Shown here one piece after another: positions 42,708-51,860 of a DNA stretch of 64,000 nucleotides. The stretch comes from Rosenbergiella collisarenosi (GTDB lineage Bacteria > Pseudomonadota > Gammaproteobacteria > Enterobacterales > Enterobacteriaceae), in contig NZ_JABBFP010000009.1 in the NCBI RefSeq assembly GCF_018494085.1, positions 1 to 64,000 of the forward strand, given 5' to 3'. Both the position numbers and the translations under genes were made by a program. Within the stretch, counting starts at the first letter, position 1; each line of letters begins with the position of its first letter. The notes under the pieces were generated by a model, which did no database searches, was not told the origin of the DNA, and saw only the letters and a list, made by a program, of their open reading frames with translations.

Positions 42708-43199
42708 GTGAAAACCCAACTTATCACTCGTGCAGGCTACAACAAACTGAAACAAGAGCTCGACCAGCTGTGGCGAGAAGAGCGGCCAGAAGTGACAAAG
42801 AAAGTCACTTGGGCAGCCAGTTTGGGCGATCGTAGTGAAAATGCTGACTACCAATATAATAAAAAGCGTTTAAGAGAGATCGATCGCCGAGTTCGCTATC
42901 TACGTAAAAGCCTCGAATCGCTACGTATTGTCGACTACTCCCCTCAACAAGAGGGTAAAGTTTTCTTTGGTGCACAAGTGGCCATTGAGAATGATGACGG
43001 GGATACCCTCACCTTTCGCATCGTCGGCTACGACGAAATATTTGGTCGTAATGACTATATCTCGATCGACTCGCCAATGGCGAGAGCCCTGCTTAAAAAA
43101 GAGGTTGGCGATAGCGCGACCGTACAAACACCTGCAGGTCCAGCGGTATGGTACGTCAATCATATCAGTTATCCCGATACACCTCAGGAAAATCCTTAA
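42708..43199 (+). CDS. greB: Transcript cleavage factor GreB
   Basis: GreB enters the RNA polymerase secondary channel and stimulates cleavage of backtracked transcripts. The 163-residue product has an N-terminal antiparallel coiled coil whose tip carries the conserved GDRSENADY acidic segment, and a C-terminal FKBP-like domain. The GTG start at 42708 is chosen because AGAGGA lies 7 nt before it and because E. coli begins MKTPLVTREGY. An earlier in-frame GTG at 42690 is rejected. It is divergent from ompR. Confidence 0.96.
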   Translation: MKTQLITRAGYNKLKQELDQLWREERPEVTKKVTWAASLGDRSENADYQYNKKRLREIDRRVRYLRKSLESLRIVDYSPQQEGKVFFGAQVAIENDDGDTLTFRIVGYDEIFGRNDYISIDSPMARALLKKEVGDSATVQTPAGPAVWYVNHISYPDTPQENP

Positions 43200-43281
43200 T
43201 CTGTACAGCCAGACTGGAAATTCATAGAGCATCGCCGTATAACTGTCAGAAAATTTACTTCCTTGAAAGCTACGAGCCACA

Positions 43282-45591
43282 ATGAAAAAGCCGTTAAGTC
43301 AGATCATTGCTAACGAATTACAGGTCCGCGTTGAACAAGTCGATGCCACGATAAAACTTTACGACGAAGGGAATACCGTCCCTTTTATTGCGCGTTATCG
43401 TAAAGAAGTGACGGGGGGGCTTGATGATACCCAACTGCGTCAATTAGAAGCTCGCCTTACCTACTTACGAGAACTGGAGGATCGTCGACAAACTATCCTC
43501 AACTCTATTTCGGAACAAGGAAAACTCACTGAAGAGTTATCTCATTCTTTACATTCTGTATTAAGCAAAACGGAACTGGAAGATCTTTATCTCCCTTATA
43601 AACCCAAGCGCCGTACGCGAGGACAAATAGCGATTGAAGCCGGTCTAGAGCCGTTGGCCGAAAAGTTATGGGTATCCCCGCAGCTTGACCCTGAAACTAC
43701 TGCTGCAGAGTTTATTGATAGCGAAAAAGGTATAAGCGATACGCGAAGTGCGTTAGATGGCGCTCGCTATATCTTAATGGAGAAATTCGCTGAAGATGCT
43801 TCTCTATTAGCTAAAGTTCGGCAGTATCTCTGGAAAAATGCTCATCTGGTATCGAAAGTCGCTCCAGGTAAGGAAGAAGAGGGGGCAAAGTTTCGGGACT
43901 ATTTCGATCATCACGAACTTCTTGCGACCACCCCTTCCCACCGAGTACTTGCCATGCTTCGTGGGCGAAATGAGGGAGTCTTACAACTTTCACTGAACCC
44001 AGATCCTCACAGTGAAGAAACGCCAAAAGAGAGCTTCGGTGAGACGTTAATCAGCGAACACTTACAAGTCCGCATCGGTAATGCAGCAAGTGACACCTGG
44101 CGCAAGTCAGTCATTAGCTGGACGTGGAAGATAAAAGTGTTACTACACTTAGAAACCGAGTTGATGGGCACATTACGTGAGCAGGCCGAACTTGAAGCGA
44201 TCGATGTTTTTGCACGTAACCTCAATGCACTACTGATGGCAGCACCGGCAGGAATGCGTGCCACGATGGGACTCGATCCAGGGCTACGTACTGGGGTCAA
44301 AGTAGCGGTTGTTGATGCAACAGGTAAACTGGTGGCGACCGATACCGTTTATCCACACACGGGCCAAGCCGCCAAAGCTGCCACGGCAGTAGCCACGCTC
44401 TGTCAGCGGCATAATGTCGAGTTGGTTGCGATTGGTAATGGCACCGCCTCCCGGGAAACCGAGCGCTTTTTCATTGAACTTAAAAAACAGTTTCCCGGTG
44501 TAAAAGCTGAAAAAGTGATTGTCAGTGAAGCGGGTGCATCGGTTTACTCTGCATCTGAACTGGCCGCATTAGAATTTCCAAACCTCGATGTTTCGCTGCG
44601 CGGTGCTGTTTCAATCGCCCGCCGACTGCAAGATCCTTTAGCAGAGCTAGTAAAAATAGATCCTAAATCTATCGGTGTCGGCCAGTATCAACACGATGTG
44701 AGTCAGACTCAACTCGCAAAAAAACTGGATACGGTCGTCGAAGACTGTGTTAATGCCGTAGGCGTAGATCTCAATACTGCGTCGGTTCCTCTCCTAACTC
44801 GTGTCGCCGGTTTAACCCGCATGATTGCGCAAAATATTGTGCAGTGGCGCGATGAACACGGCCGCTTTATGAACCGCCAGCAACTCCTTAAAGTAACCCG
44901 GCTTGGGCCAAAAGCTTTTGAGCAGTGTGCGGGCTTCTTACGGATCAACCAAGGTGATAATCCACTCGATGCTTCTACGGTTCACCCTGAAGCCTATCCT
45001 GTGGTTGAGCGAATTATTGCGCAGACTGATGAGCAACTCGCTTCGCTAATGGGTAATAGCACTGCCATTCGCGCTTTATCCGCCTCTCAGTTTACTGATG
45101 AACGTTTTGGTCTGCCTACCGTTAACGATATTCTCAAAGAACTTGAGAAGCCAGGTCGCGATCCTCGTCCAGAATTCAAGACGGCCACCTTTGCCGAAGG
45201 TATCGAAACGATGGATGATCTTACCCCAGGGTTAATTTTAGAGGGTACAGTGACAAATGTGACCAATTTCGGGGCATTCGTCGATATCGGTGTTCACCAA
45301 GACGGCTTAGTCCATATTTCTTCGCTCGCTAACCGCTTTGTTAGCGATCCACATGAAGTCATTAAGACCGGGGAAATTGTTAAGGTGAAGGTACTTGATG
45401 TCGATCTTGGTCGAAAACGTATCGCGCTAACCATGAAACTTGACGAGCAACCTGGTGAAGCCTCAACACGTCGTAGCCCTGCCCCTGAAAAAACGCCCCC
45501 TAAGCAAGCCCGTCAGGCATCGCGCCAGTCCGCGACGCAGGGTAATAGCGCGATGGGCGATGCACTCGCCGCCGCACTGAAGAAAAAGTAA
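43282..45591 (+). CDS. yhgF: S1 RNA-binding transcription accessory protein Tex (YhgF)
   Basis: Tex is a conserved nucleic-acid-binding protein affecting transcription and stress tolerance. The 769-residue product has an N-terminal helical Tex region, a YqgF/RNase H-like domain ([17 protein letters not shown], about residue 330) and helix-hairpin-helix repeats (about 490-560). A C-terminal S1 domain is at about 650-720 ([21 protein letters not shown]), and a basic tail ends the protein. It follows greB by 82 bp, as in E. coli. A strong terminator follows. In E. coli feoABC would come next, but it is absent here. Confidence 0.95.
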   Translation: MKKPLSQIIANELQVRVEQVDATIKLYDEGNTVPFIARYRKEVTGGLDDTQLRQLEARLTYLRELEDRRQTILNSISEQGKLTEELSHSLHSVLSKTELEDLYLPYKPKRRTRGQIAIEAGLEPLAEKLWVSPQLDPETTAAEFIDSEKGISDTRSALDGARYILMEKFAEDASLLAKVRQYLWKNAHLVSKVAPGKEEEGAKFRDYFDHHELLATTPSHRVLAMLRGRNEGVLQLSLNPDPHSEETPKESFGETLISEHLQVRIGNAASDTWRKSVISWTWKIKVLLHLETELMGTLREQAELEAIDVFARNLNALLMAAPAGMRATMGLDPGLRTGVKVAVVDATGKLVATDTVYPHTGQAAKAATAVATLCQRHNVELVAIGNGTASRETERFFIELKKQFPGVKAEKVIVSEAGASVYSASELAALEFPNLDVSLRGAVSIARRLQDPLAELVKIDPKSIGVGQYQHDVSQTQLAKKLDTVVEDCVNAVGVDLNTASVPLLTRVAGLTRMIAQNIVQWRDEHGRFMNRQQLLKVTRLGPKAFEQCAGFLRINQGDNPLDASTVHPEAYPVVERIIAQTDEQLASLMGNSTAIRALSASQFTDERFGLPTVNDILKELEKPGRDPRPEFKTATFAEGIETMDDLTPGLILEGTVTNVTNFGAFVDIGVHQDGLVHISSLANRFVSDPHEVIKTGEIVKVKVLDVDLGRKRIALTMKLDEQPGEASTRRSPAPEKTPPKQARQASRQSATQGNSAMGDALAAALKKK

Positions 45592-45597
45592 AGCTGT

Positions 45598-45625
45598 AGC
45601 AATCCTACCCGAGGGTAGGATTGCT
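45598..45625. terminator. Terminator downstream of yhgF
   Basis: AGCAATCCTACCC and GGGTAGGATTGCT form a near-perfect 13-bp inverted repeat with a minimal loop, followed by CTTTCT. It lies between convergent genes. Confidence 0.8.
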
Positions 45626-45629
45626 CTTT

Positions 45630-45926
45630 CTATAACTCACCCAATGTTTTGGTTACAACGACTTCTAGTTCAGCCAAGCCATCGATGTCTTTAATGAGTT
45701 GTTTGAAGGCAGGCTGCTGCATATGGGTGTCCAGAGCCTCTTGACTACTCCAGCATTCCAGCATCACGTAGCGATTATCCTGCTGAGTATCTTGTGTAAG
45801 TACATAAGACTGGCATCCAGCTTCCGCTTGCGCCTCGCGCTCTGCAGTTTTAAGTGCACGCAGAACGACACTCTCGCTCCCCGGATTGGCCGTAATATAA
45901 GCAATAACGTTGATTAAGGGCTGCAT
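45630..45926 (-). CDS. Antibiotic biosynthesis monooxygenase (ABM) domain protein
   Basis: This is a 98-residue protein of the dimeric ferredoxin-like ABM fold (YgiN/LsrG group). The N-terminal strand is LINVIAYITANPGSE, with the typical CQSYVLTQD and YVMLECWSSQEALDTHMQQP blocks. Family members include quinol monooxygenases and autoinducer-processing enzymes, and no specific substrate can be assigned. It sits alone between yhgF and bioH, where E. coli has feoABC and yhgA. A good GAGGAA-type site precedes the ATG. Confidence 0.82.
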   Translation of the reverse strand: MQPLINVIAYITANPGSESVVLRALKTAEREAQAEAGCQSYVLTQDTQQDNRYVMLECWSSQEALDTHMQQPAFKQLIKDIDGLAELEVVVTKTLGEL

Positions 45927-45985
45927 GATTAGTTCCTCGCTTCATTCATGTTTCTATTAGTGTAGAACGCTACCCGTATAACTTC

Positions 45986-46750
45986 CTACTCATCAATAAA
46001 TTTCAAAATTTCCGCGCAGAACCGATCAGGATGTGAAATAAATGGGGCATGGGCCGCCTGTTCTATGACAACCGATTGGCTATTTGGCCACAAAATATCG
46101 GTCTGAGGCATACTCCTACGAGGGACTAAGCTGTCTAATGCTCCATAAATCCGTAATGTTGGAACGTCAACATTTGCAACGTTTTCACGTAGATCGCTCT
46201 GTTGTAAAATTTTCAGGCCCTGCTCAAGTACGGCTAACGAGGCTTGCGGTTGATCGATAATTGCCTGTTTTAATGTTTTGGTGTTGAGTGAGGCATTAGC
46301 CGTTCCCAAGCTTTGTAGGGTAATAAAGCGTTCAATCGTTCGCCGAAAATTGGTCGCTAATTGCAGTTGGAAGTCATCTAATACTTGAGGTTTTATCCCT
46401 GGCCATGCCTCTTTTTCAATGAAACAGGGTGATGACGCAACGAGGATCAGCTGTTTGACTTTATCCTTACATTCGAGGGCTATTTGCGTGGCAACTAAGC
46501 CGCCCAGTGACCACCCTACTACCACGCTCTGAGAGGGGACGATTTGTGCGACCTCTTTCGCCATGTCCTTGAGACTCAACACAGGGAAAGGCTGGCTTCG
46601 CCCGTAACCGGGTAGATCGACTAACGTAATAGTAAAGTGCGCGCTAAGTGGCGCTAAAATGAAATCCCAGACTTGCGAGTTCAATCCCCACCCGTGCAGC
46701 AGCACAAGTGAGCGATCTCCTGTTCCATAACGTTGGGTAAATAGGCTCAT
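45986..46750 (-). CDS. bioH: Pimeloyl-ACP methyl ester carboxylesterase
   Basis: BioH cleaves the methyl ester of pimeloyl-ACP methyl ester, ending the BioC-BioH route to the biotin precursor. The 254-residue alpha/beta hydrolase has Ser81 in GWSLGG, the acid in IYGALDSLVP (about 206) and His in QAAHAPF (about 234), so the triad is complete. It is divergent from gntX with only 29 bp between start codons, as in E. coli. Confidence 0.96.
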   Translation of the reverse strand: MSLFTQRYGTGDRSLVLLHGWGLNSQVWDFILAPLSAHFTITLVDLPGYGRSQPFPVLSLKDMAKEVAQIVPSQSVVVGWSLGGLVATQIALECKDKVKQLILVASSPCFIEKEAWPGIKPQVLDDFQLQLATNFRRTIERFITLQSLGTANASLNTKTLKQAIIDQPQASLAVLEQGLKILQQSDLRENVANVDVPTLRIYGALDSLVPRRSMPQTDILWPNSQSVVIEQAAHAPFISHPDRFCAEILKFIDE

Positions 46751-46779
46751 ATTCTCTTTTCTCCTGGAGGTATAGCGCT

Positions 46780-47463
46780 ATGTTAACAATCAAAAGTAGG
46801 TGTTGGATATGTATGCTACCGGTTTGGCATTCCGCAGTAGGGATTTGTTACCGATGCGAGAAAAAATTAACCCTCGATCAGCCTCGATGTTTACGATGTG
46901 CATTACCGAGCGAGTCAGTCGTTGGAGACTGTCCCGTTTGTCACCCTCGATCTATATCTTGGCAAGGCACTGTCGCTGCGGGTAATTATTCCCCACCTCT
47001 CAGCAAACTTCTTCACCAGTTTAAGTTTTCATCGCATACCGCACTTGCCGCCACGCTTTCGAGATTGATGTTGCTAAACTATTTGCGTTACCGACGCCAC
47101 TATCTATGGCGCAAGCCGGATACTATTGTCGCCGTTCCTTTACATCCCAAGCGCTATCGCCAGCGAGGTTTCAATCAAAGCGACCTTCTCGCCCGACCTC
47201 TTGCCCGTTGGCTCGCGTGTACATATTGGCCTGATGCCTTGCGGTGTAACCAAATCAGAGTGGCCCAGCATACCCTAGGGCGTGCACAACGACAGAGTAA
47301 CCAAAAACATGTCTACGACATCTGCGCCGATCTCCGTGATCGTCATGTCGCGCTCGTCGATGATGTCGTGACAACCGGAGCAACGGCGAGAGAAATTGTC
47401 GAACTTCTCCAGCTACAGCGGGTTGCGAGCGTGCAAGTATGGTGCCTGTGCCGTACCTTGTAG
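46780..47463 (+). CDS. gntX: ComF family phosphoribosyltransferase-like protein GntX
   Basis: GntX (YhgH) belongs to the ComF family, implicated in DNA uptake and use. The 227-residue product has an N-terminal zinc-finger-like region with paired cysteines (CWIC, CYRC, CLRC, CPVC). A type-I phosphoribosyltransferase fold follows, with the PRPP loop VALVDDVVTTGAT near residue 190. The name reflects an old gluconate link, and the molecular function is unproven. It is followed by nfuA after 57 bp. With hof this is a second DNA-utilization gene in the window. Confidence 0.92.
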   Translation: MLTIKSRCWICMLPVWHSAVGICYRCEKKLTLDQPRCLRCALPSESVVGDCPVCHPRSISWQGTVAAGNYSPPLSKLLHQFKFSSHTALAATLSRLMLLNYLRYRRHYLWRKPDTIVAVPLHPKRYRQRGFNQSDLLARPLARWLACTYWPDALRCNQIRVAQHTLGRAQRQSNQKHVYDICADLRDRHVALVDDVVTTGATAREIVELLQLQRVASVQVWCLCRTL

Positions 47464-47520
47464 AGTCGCAGTGATGCGCGTAAGATAACTTTAAACATAG
47501 ATTACATTGAGCGATGTCAT

Positions 47521-48096
47521 ATGATTCATATAACCGATACAGCCCAACAACATTTTGCAAAATTGCTCACTAAACAAGAGCCTGGCACCCAAATACGTGT
47601 CTTCGTCATCAACCCTGGAACTCCCACTGCCGAATGCGGCGTATCTTACTGCCCGCCTGATGCAGTAGAAAGTACGGATACCGAATTAAAATACGAATTT
47701 CTTACCGCTTATGTCGATGAACTCAGCGCCCCTTATTTGGATGAGGCGGAAATCGATTTCGTCACCGATAACCTCGGCTCTCAGCTCACATTGAAAGCTC
47801 CAAACGCAAAAATGCGTAAGGTTTCTGACGATGCGCCGTTGATCGAACGTGTTGAGTACCAGTTACAGGCACAGATCAATCCGCAACTTGCAAGTCACGG
47901 CGGAAAGGTTTCGCTAATGGAGATCACGCCCGAGGGCTACGCTATTCTACAATTTGGCGGCGGATGTAACGGCTGTTCAATGGTCGATGTGACACTCAAG
48001 GAAGGTATTGAAAAAGAGTTACTGGCGACCTTCCCTGAACTTAAGGGTGTCCGCGATCTGACTGAACACGAGCGTGGTGAGCATTCTTATTACTAG
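47521..48096 (+). CDS. nfuA: Fe-S biogenesis protein NfuA
   Basis: NfuA is a carrier that delivers [4Fe-4S] clusters to targets such as lipoyl synthase, especially under oxidative stress or iron limitation. The 191-residue product has a degenerate A-type N-terminal domain and a C-terminal Nfu domain with the cluster-binding C149-x-x-C152 in [12 protein letters not shown] perfect palindromic terminator follows. Confidence 0.97.
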   Translation: MIHITDTAQQHFAKLLTKQEPGTQIRVFVINPGTPTAECGVSYCPPDAVESTDTELKYEFLTAYVDELSAPYLDEAEIDFVTDNLGSQLTLKAPNAKMRKVSDDAPLIERVEYQLQAQINPQLASHGGKVSLMEITPEGYAILQFGGGCNGCSMVDVTLKEGIEKELLATFPELKGVRDLTEHERGEHSYY

Positions 48097-48104
48097 ACTA
48101 GCAT

Positions 48105-48128
48105 GTCTGCCCGAGCGCTCGGGCAGAC
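48105..48128. terminator. Palindromic terminator between nfuA and glpR
   Basis: GTCTGCCCGAGC and GCTCGGGCAGAC are a perfect 24-bp palindrome between convergent genes, followed by GCTTT on the plus strand. Confidence 0.65.
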
Positions 48129-48131
48129 GCT

Positions 48132-48890
48132 TTAACAAATCTCGAGTTTAACCGCATGCTGAGAAAGTAAATTCAGTATAGGCTCAGGTGGCAGTTTATC
48201 TGTGAAGAGAGTATCAAGCGTCTCCATCCCCCCCAAACTCACCATCGCCTTTCGCCCAAATTTAGAGCCATCGGTCACCAACATGACACAGCGTGAGTTC
48301 TCAATGATAGCCCGCTTAGTGCGAACCTCGTGATAATCGAACTCAAGCATCGTCCCCGCCTCATCAATACCGCTGATCCCAATGACGCCGAAGTCGAGCC
48401 GAAACTGCGAGATAAAATCCATTGTCGCTTCACCAATAATCCCTCCATCCCTAGCACGTAGGGTTCCCCCAGCAATAATGACGCGAAAATCGGTCTTGGC
48501 CATCATCAACTGTGCGACATTGAGATTATTTGTCACGATTTGCAGATTACGATGGTTCATTAAAGCGTGAGCAACCGCTTCGGGCGTGGTACCGATATCG
48601 ATAAAGAGCGTCGAGCCGTCCGGTATCTGCTGAGCGACTTTCATCGCAATACGGGTTTTGGCACTTGAGTGCATCATCTTTCTATCATGCCAATCCGTAT
48701 TTTCCGCACTCGAAGGGAGGGCTGCTCCCCCATGATGACGTTGGATCAAGTTTTGTTCCGCGAGATCATTAAGGTCGCGGCGGATAGTTTGTGGGGTAAC
48801 AGAAAAGAACTCGACGAGTTCTTCAGTGCTCACATACCCCTGGCGTTTCACCAACTCAACGATAGCATCGTGTCTCTGCGTCTGTTTCAT
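48132..48890 (-). CDS. glpR: Glycerol-3-phosphate regulon repressor GlpR
   Basis: GlpR is the DeoR-family repressor of the glp regulon, released by glycerol-3-phosphate. The 252-residue product equals E. coli. An N-terminal helix-turn-helix lies at about residues 17-42 (YVSTEELVEFFSVTPQTIRR). A C-terminal sugar-phosphate-binding domain has the LFIDIGTTPEAVA and GISGID motifs. It is the last gene of glpEGR. GlpR operators are readable upstream of glpD in this window. Confidence 0.97.
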   Translation of the reverse strand: MKQTQRHDAIVELVKRQGYVSTEELVEFFSVTPQTIRRDLNDLAEQNLIQRHHGGAALPSSAENTDWHDRKMMHSSAKTRIAMKVAQQIPDGSTLFIDIGTTPEAVAHALMNHRNLQIVTNNLNVAQLMMAKTDFRVIIAGGTLRARDGGIIGEATMDFISQFRLDFGVIGISGIDEAGTMLEFDYHEVRTKRAIIENSRCVMLVTDGSKFGRKAMVSLGGMETLDTLFTDKLPPEPILNLLSQHAVKLEIC

Positions 48891-48902
48891 CGAAAATCCT
48901 TG

Positions 48903-49733
48903 CTAACGCTTTTTAAGAGCGGTTTGGCTATCAACAAACGCCATAGCTAACCCAATGACTAATCCAACAATATAGGCCATATTACTCATCGGATTACCGA
49001 AGACACCGTAATATCCAGCCGCAAGCCAGAGTAGCGCAAAAACGATTAAGCCCCGTTCCAAATAAATACCACTTTCCGGGTCCCGTTCGCCGCGTAACCA
49101 GCTATATCCCATCAGCGCATAGACGACTCCCGAAAGCCCTCCAAACCAGATGCCGCTAAATTTAGCTTGCATCCACCCGGATAATAAAGCAGCGATAACG
49201 GTAATTACGAATAATTTACCACTGCCTAGGCGCTTCTCAATCACACCGCCTAAATACCACCACCACATGATATTAAACACGACCTGCATTAGACTGAAGT
49301 GAATAAAAATATGACTGACCCAGCGCCAAACCTGTAGACCTTGTGTGTTATCCGCCGGCCAACTGAGCCAATAAAAAAACGGCTGCTCACCCACGAACAT
49401 TAAGAGGAGATAGACCACAATCACTAATGCCATTACCGTCAGCGTCAGAGGCCCGGCCCGATCTTTAATATTGCGCCATAAATCAGCCTTCGGATAACCG
49501 AGGCGAGTGCCAGCTCGCCCGCTTTGCCAACTTGCCGCAAGGTACCGAGGATTTGAAGGGTCACGAATGAACTGCTGTAGTGCAGTGTTTACCGCCTCTA
49601 CTTTCTGCTCGTCATCTAGAAATAAAACGTAATTCTCTTGCTGCTCAATGTGTAGCTTGATGCCCTGCGTCGCCATATAATCAACAAAAGCATAGGCCAT
49701 ACGCGGATTTGTAAATTCTGTCACTCGCACCAT
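48903..49733 (-). CDS. glpG: Rhomboid GlpG with altered active-site histidines
   Basis: GlpG is the six-transmembrane rhomboid intramembrane serine protease. The 276-residue product aligns along its whole length with E. coli GlpG (cytosolic domain to about 87, six membrane helices, WWWYLGG loop, GLSGVVYALMG). Ser201 is present. The residue at the catalytic His254 position is Tyr (SNMAYIVGL, codon TAT), and the oxyanion-site His150 is Gln (HFSLMQVVFN). Asn154 is kept. The protein is otherwise well conserved and in frame, so I infer an inactive or pseudoprotease form. It lies between glpE and glpR. Confidence 0.95.
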   Translation of the reverse strand: MVRVTEFTNPRMAYAFVDYMATQGIKLHIEQQENYVLFLDDEQKVEAVNTALQQFIRDPSNPRYLAASWQSGRAGTRLGYPKADLWRNIKDRAGPLTLTVMALVIVVYLLLMFVGEQPFFYWLSWPADNTQGLQVWRWVSHIFIHFSLMQVVFNIMWWWYLGGVIEKRLGSGKLFVITVIAALLSGWMQAKFSGIWFGGLSGVVYALMGYSWLRGERDPESGIYLERGLIVFALLWLAAGYYGVFGNPMSNMAYIVGLVIGLAMAFVDSQTALKKR

Positions 49734-49762
49734 AACGTCTTCACTACCTTGTTTAATCGGAA

Positions 49763-50086
49763 TTAAGCTTCATTAACTATTTGGCTGGGGAAACGTGCGT
49801 ACCACGCATCAAAGCCCCCATCGACACTATACACTTGGTCAAATCCTTGGTTAAGGAGGTATTGAGCCGCGCCTTTACTGCTGTTCCCGTGATAGCACAA
49901 GACCAGCACTCGTTGATCGAAGTCACTCTCTTCTACAAACTGATTCAATGAACCATTTGTTAAATGAAACGCGCCGCGAATGTGCGCGCGTTCAAAACTC
50001 TGCGGATCGCGAATATCGACTAAACGCGCTCCTTCTTGTAAGTACTTCTCTGCAGTGAGTACATCAATGCATTCGTAGGTGTCCAT
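49763..50086 (-). CDS. glpE: Thiosulfate sulfurtransferase GlpE
   Basis: GlpE is a single-domain rhodanese that transfers sulfur from thiosulfate to cyanide or thioredoxin. The 107-residue product (108 in E. coli) has Cys64 in [10 protein letters not shown]. The start MDTYECIDV was chosen over an upstream in-frame ATG that would add 25 non-conserved residues. It is the first gene of glpEGR and divergent from glpD. Its biological role in glycerol metabolism is unclear. Confidence 0.95.
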   Translation of the reverse strand: MDTYECIDVLTAEKYLQEGARLVDIRDPQSFERAHIRGAFHLTNGSLNQFVEESDFDQRVLVLCYHGNSSKGAAQYLLNQGFDQVYSVDGGFDAWYARFPSQIVNEA

Positions 50087-50185
50087 AATTCTTCTCAACG
50101 TTATTCTAGGTTTCATATAGTGTACCCGTAATTTCGCCTCGATTAACCTTTTCCCCCTCACGATTCAAAATCCACCTCACCTAAA

Positions 50186-50201
50186 TGTTAGTTGTATCAC
50201 G
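50186..50201. promoter_or_regulatory. CRP site upstream of glpD
   Basis: TGTTA-N6-TCACG matches 8 of 10 bases of the TGTGA-N6-TCACA core. It is centred about 41 bp before a plausible start site near 50235, with a TTAAAT -10 at 50221-50226. This fits the known cAMP-CRP activation of glpD. Confidence 0.55.
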
Positions 50202-50236
50202 CTAATATGTTTTTTAATGGTTAAATATTGGCAAAT

Positions 50237-50275
50237 ATGTTTGCTTTCGATTATTATATTTTCGAAAACGAACAT
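50237..50275. promoter_or_regulatory. Two tandem GlpR operators of glpD
   Basis: The site at 50258-50275 (ATTTTCGAAAACGAACAT) matches 16 of 18 positions of the GlpR operator ATGTTCGATAACGAACAT. A weaker site at 50237-50254 matches 12 of 18. Their starts are 21 bp apart, two helical turns. They lie just downstream of the predicted promoter, as in E. coli. Confidence 0.75.
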
Positions 50276-50304
50276 TATCGAAGGCCAATGAGCGAGGAGT
50301 GCAC

Positions 50305-51813
50305 GTGGAAACCAAAGACTTGATTGTGATTGGTGGCGGTATTAATGGGGCTGGCATCGCGGTCGATGCGGCAGGGCGCGGCTTATCCGTATTACTGCTC
50401 GAAGCAAAAGACTTTGCCTGTGCAACCTCTTCGGCAAGTTCGAAACTCATTCATGGCGGCTTACGCTATCTCGAACATTACGAATTTCGCTTAGTGAGCG
50501 AAGCCCTTGCGGAACGCGAAGTTTTATTAAAAATGGCGCCGCAGCTGGCCTTCCCTATGCGCTTTCGTTTACCGCACCAACCCCATCTGCGTCCAGCATG
50601 GATGATCCGTGTCGGGCTATTTATGTATGATCACCTCGGTAAGCGTACCAGCCTCCCCGCTAGCCAAAGTCTTAAATTTGGGTCGGATTCGGCACTCAAA
50701 CCGGAGACAACAAAAGGGTTTGAATATTCAGACTGCTGGGTAGACGATGCACGAATGGTGGTCGTTAATGCTCAAGAAGTGGTTGAGAAAGGTGGTGAAG
50801 TCCGTACTCGTACGCGAGTCACTCGCGCTTGGCGAGAAAATGGCCTATGGCAGGTTGAGGCCGAAAATATTGATACGGGTGAAGTGTTACGCTGGCAGGC
50901 CAAAGGATTGGTTAATGCGGCAGGCCCTTGGGTTAAAGATATTTTCGATAATCAGTTAACGATTAAATCACCTTACGGCATACGACTGATCAAAGGTAGC
51001 CATATAGTGGTGCCTAAAGTCCATGATGAAAAGCAAGCCTACATTCTGCAAAACGAAGATAACCGGATCGTCTTCGTTATCCCGTGGATGGATGAGTTCT
51101 CGATTATCGGTACCACAGATGTCGAGTACAAAGGGGATCCTCTCGCGGTGAAGATCGACGAGAAAGAAACTGCATATCTGCTCAAGGTTTATAACCAATA
51201 CTTTAAGCGCCAACTAAGTACCGAGGATATTGTGTGGAGTTACTCCGGTGTGCGCCCGCTGTGTGATGATGAATCGGACTCACCACAAGCCATCACTCGT
51301 GATTATACTCTTGACGTCCATGACGAGCAGGGTAAGGCACCGCTTCTCTCCGTTTTCGGCGGAAAACTGACGACTTATCGTAAACTTGCGGAACACGCTC
51401 TCGAGAAGTTAACTAAGTACTATCCGAATATCGGGCCGGCTTGGACTAAAGAGTGTGTCTTACCGGGAGGTCACTTTACCGGGACCCGTGAGGAATTTAC
51501 CCAACACTTACGTAAACGCTATCCGTTTATTAGCGCAGAGATGGCTCGCCATTACGCCAGAACCTATGGAAGTGATACTGACAAATTACTCAAGGGCATC
51601 ACTAGTCTAGAACAGTTAGGGCAAGATTTCGGCCACGGCTTTTATGAAACAGAACTCCGTTACTTGGTCGATCACGAGTGGGTACGTACTGCTGAAGATG
51701 CACTATGGCGTAGGACGAAGCAAGGGATGTGGCTGGCGCCAGATCAACAGTCTGATGTCGCAAGCTGGTTAGCCCGGTATCTATCATCCTCAGCGACCGC
51801 TGTGACCTTGTAA
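50305..51813 (+). CDS. glpD: Aerobic glycerol-3-phosphate dehydrogenase
   Basis: GlpD is the membrane-associated FAD enzyme that oxidises glycerol-3-phosphate to dihydroxyacetone phosphate and feeds electrons to ubiquinone. The 502-residue product has the FAD motif IVIGGGINGAG near the N-terminus, SSKLIHGGLRYLE and the GTTDVEYKGDP block. GTG at 50305 is chosen because E. coli starts METKDLIVIGG and because GAGGAG ends 5 nt before it. It is divergent from glpEGR. GlpR and CRP sites lie upstream. In E. coli glg genes follow further on, but here asd follows. Confidence 0.97.
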   Translation: METKDLIVIGGGINGAGIAVDAAGRGLSVLLLEAKDFACATSSASSKLIHGGLRYLEHYEFRLVSEALAEREVLLKMAPQLAFPMRFRLPHQPHLRPAWMIRVGLFMYDHLGKRTSLPASQSLKFGSDSALKPETTKGFEYSDCWVDDARMVVVNAQEVVEKGGEVRTRTRVTRAWRENGLWQVEAENIDTGEVLRWQAKGLVNAAGPWVKDIFDNQLTIKSPYGIRLIKGSHIVVPKVHDEKQAYILQNEDNRIVFVIPWMDEFSIIGTTDVEYKGDPLAVKIDEKETAYLLKVYNQYFKRQLSTEDIVWSYSGVRPLCDDESDSPQAITRDYTLDVHDEQGKAPLLSVFGGKLTTYRKLAEHALEKLTKYYPNIGPAWTKECVLPGGHFTGTREEFTQHLRKRYPFISAEMARHYARTYGSDTDKLLKGITSLEQLGQDFGHGFYETELRYLVDHEWVRTAEDALWRRTKQGMWLAPDQQSDVASWLARYLSSSATAVTL

Positions 51814-51830
51814 GATAATAACCACTATAA

Positions 51831-51855
51831 AAAAACCGGGCTCTGCCCGGTTTTT
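51831..51855. terminator. Strong terminator between glpD and asd
   Basis: AAAAACCGGGC and GCCCGGTTTTT form an 11-bp stem with a TCT loop. The A and T runs make it usable in both directions. Confidence 0.9.
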
Positions 51856-51860
51856 GCGTC

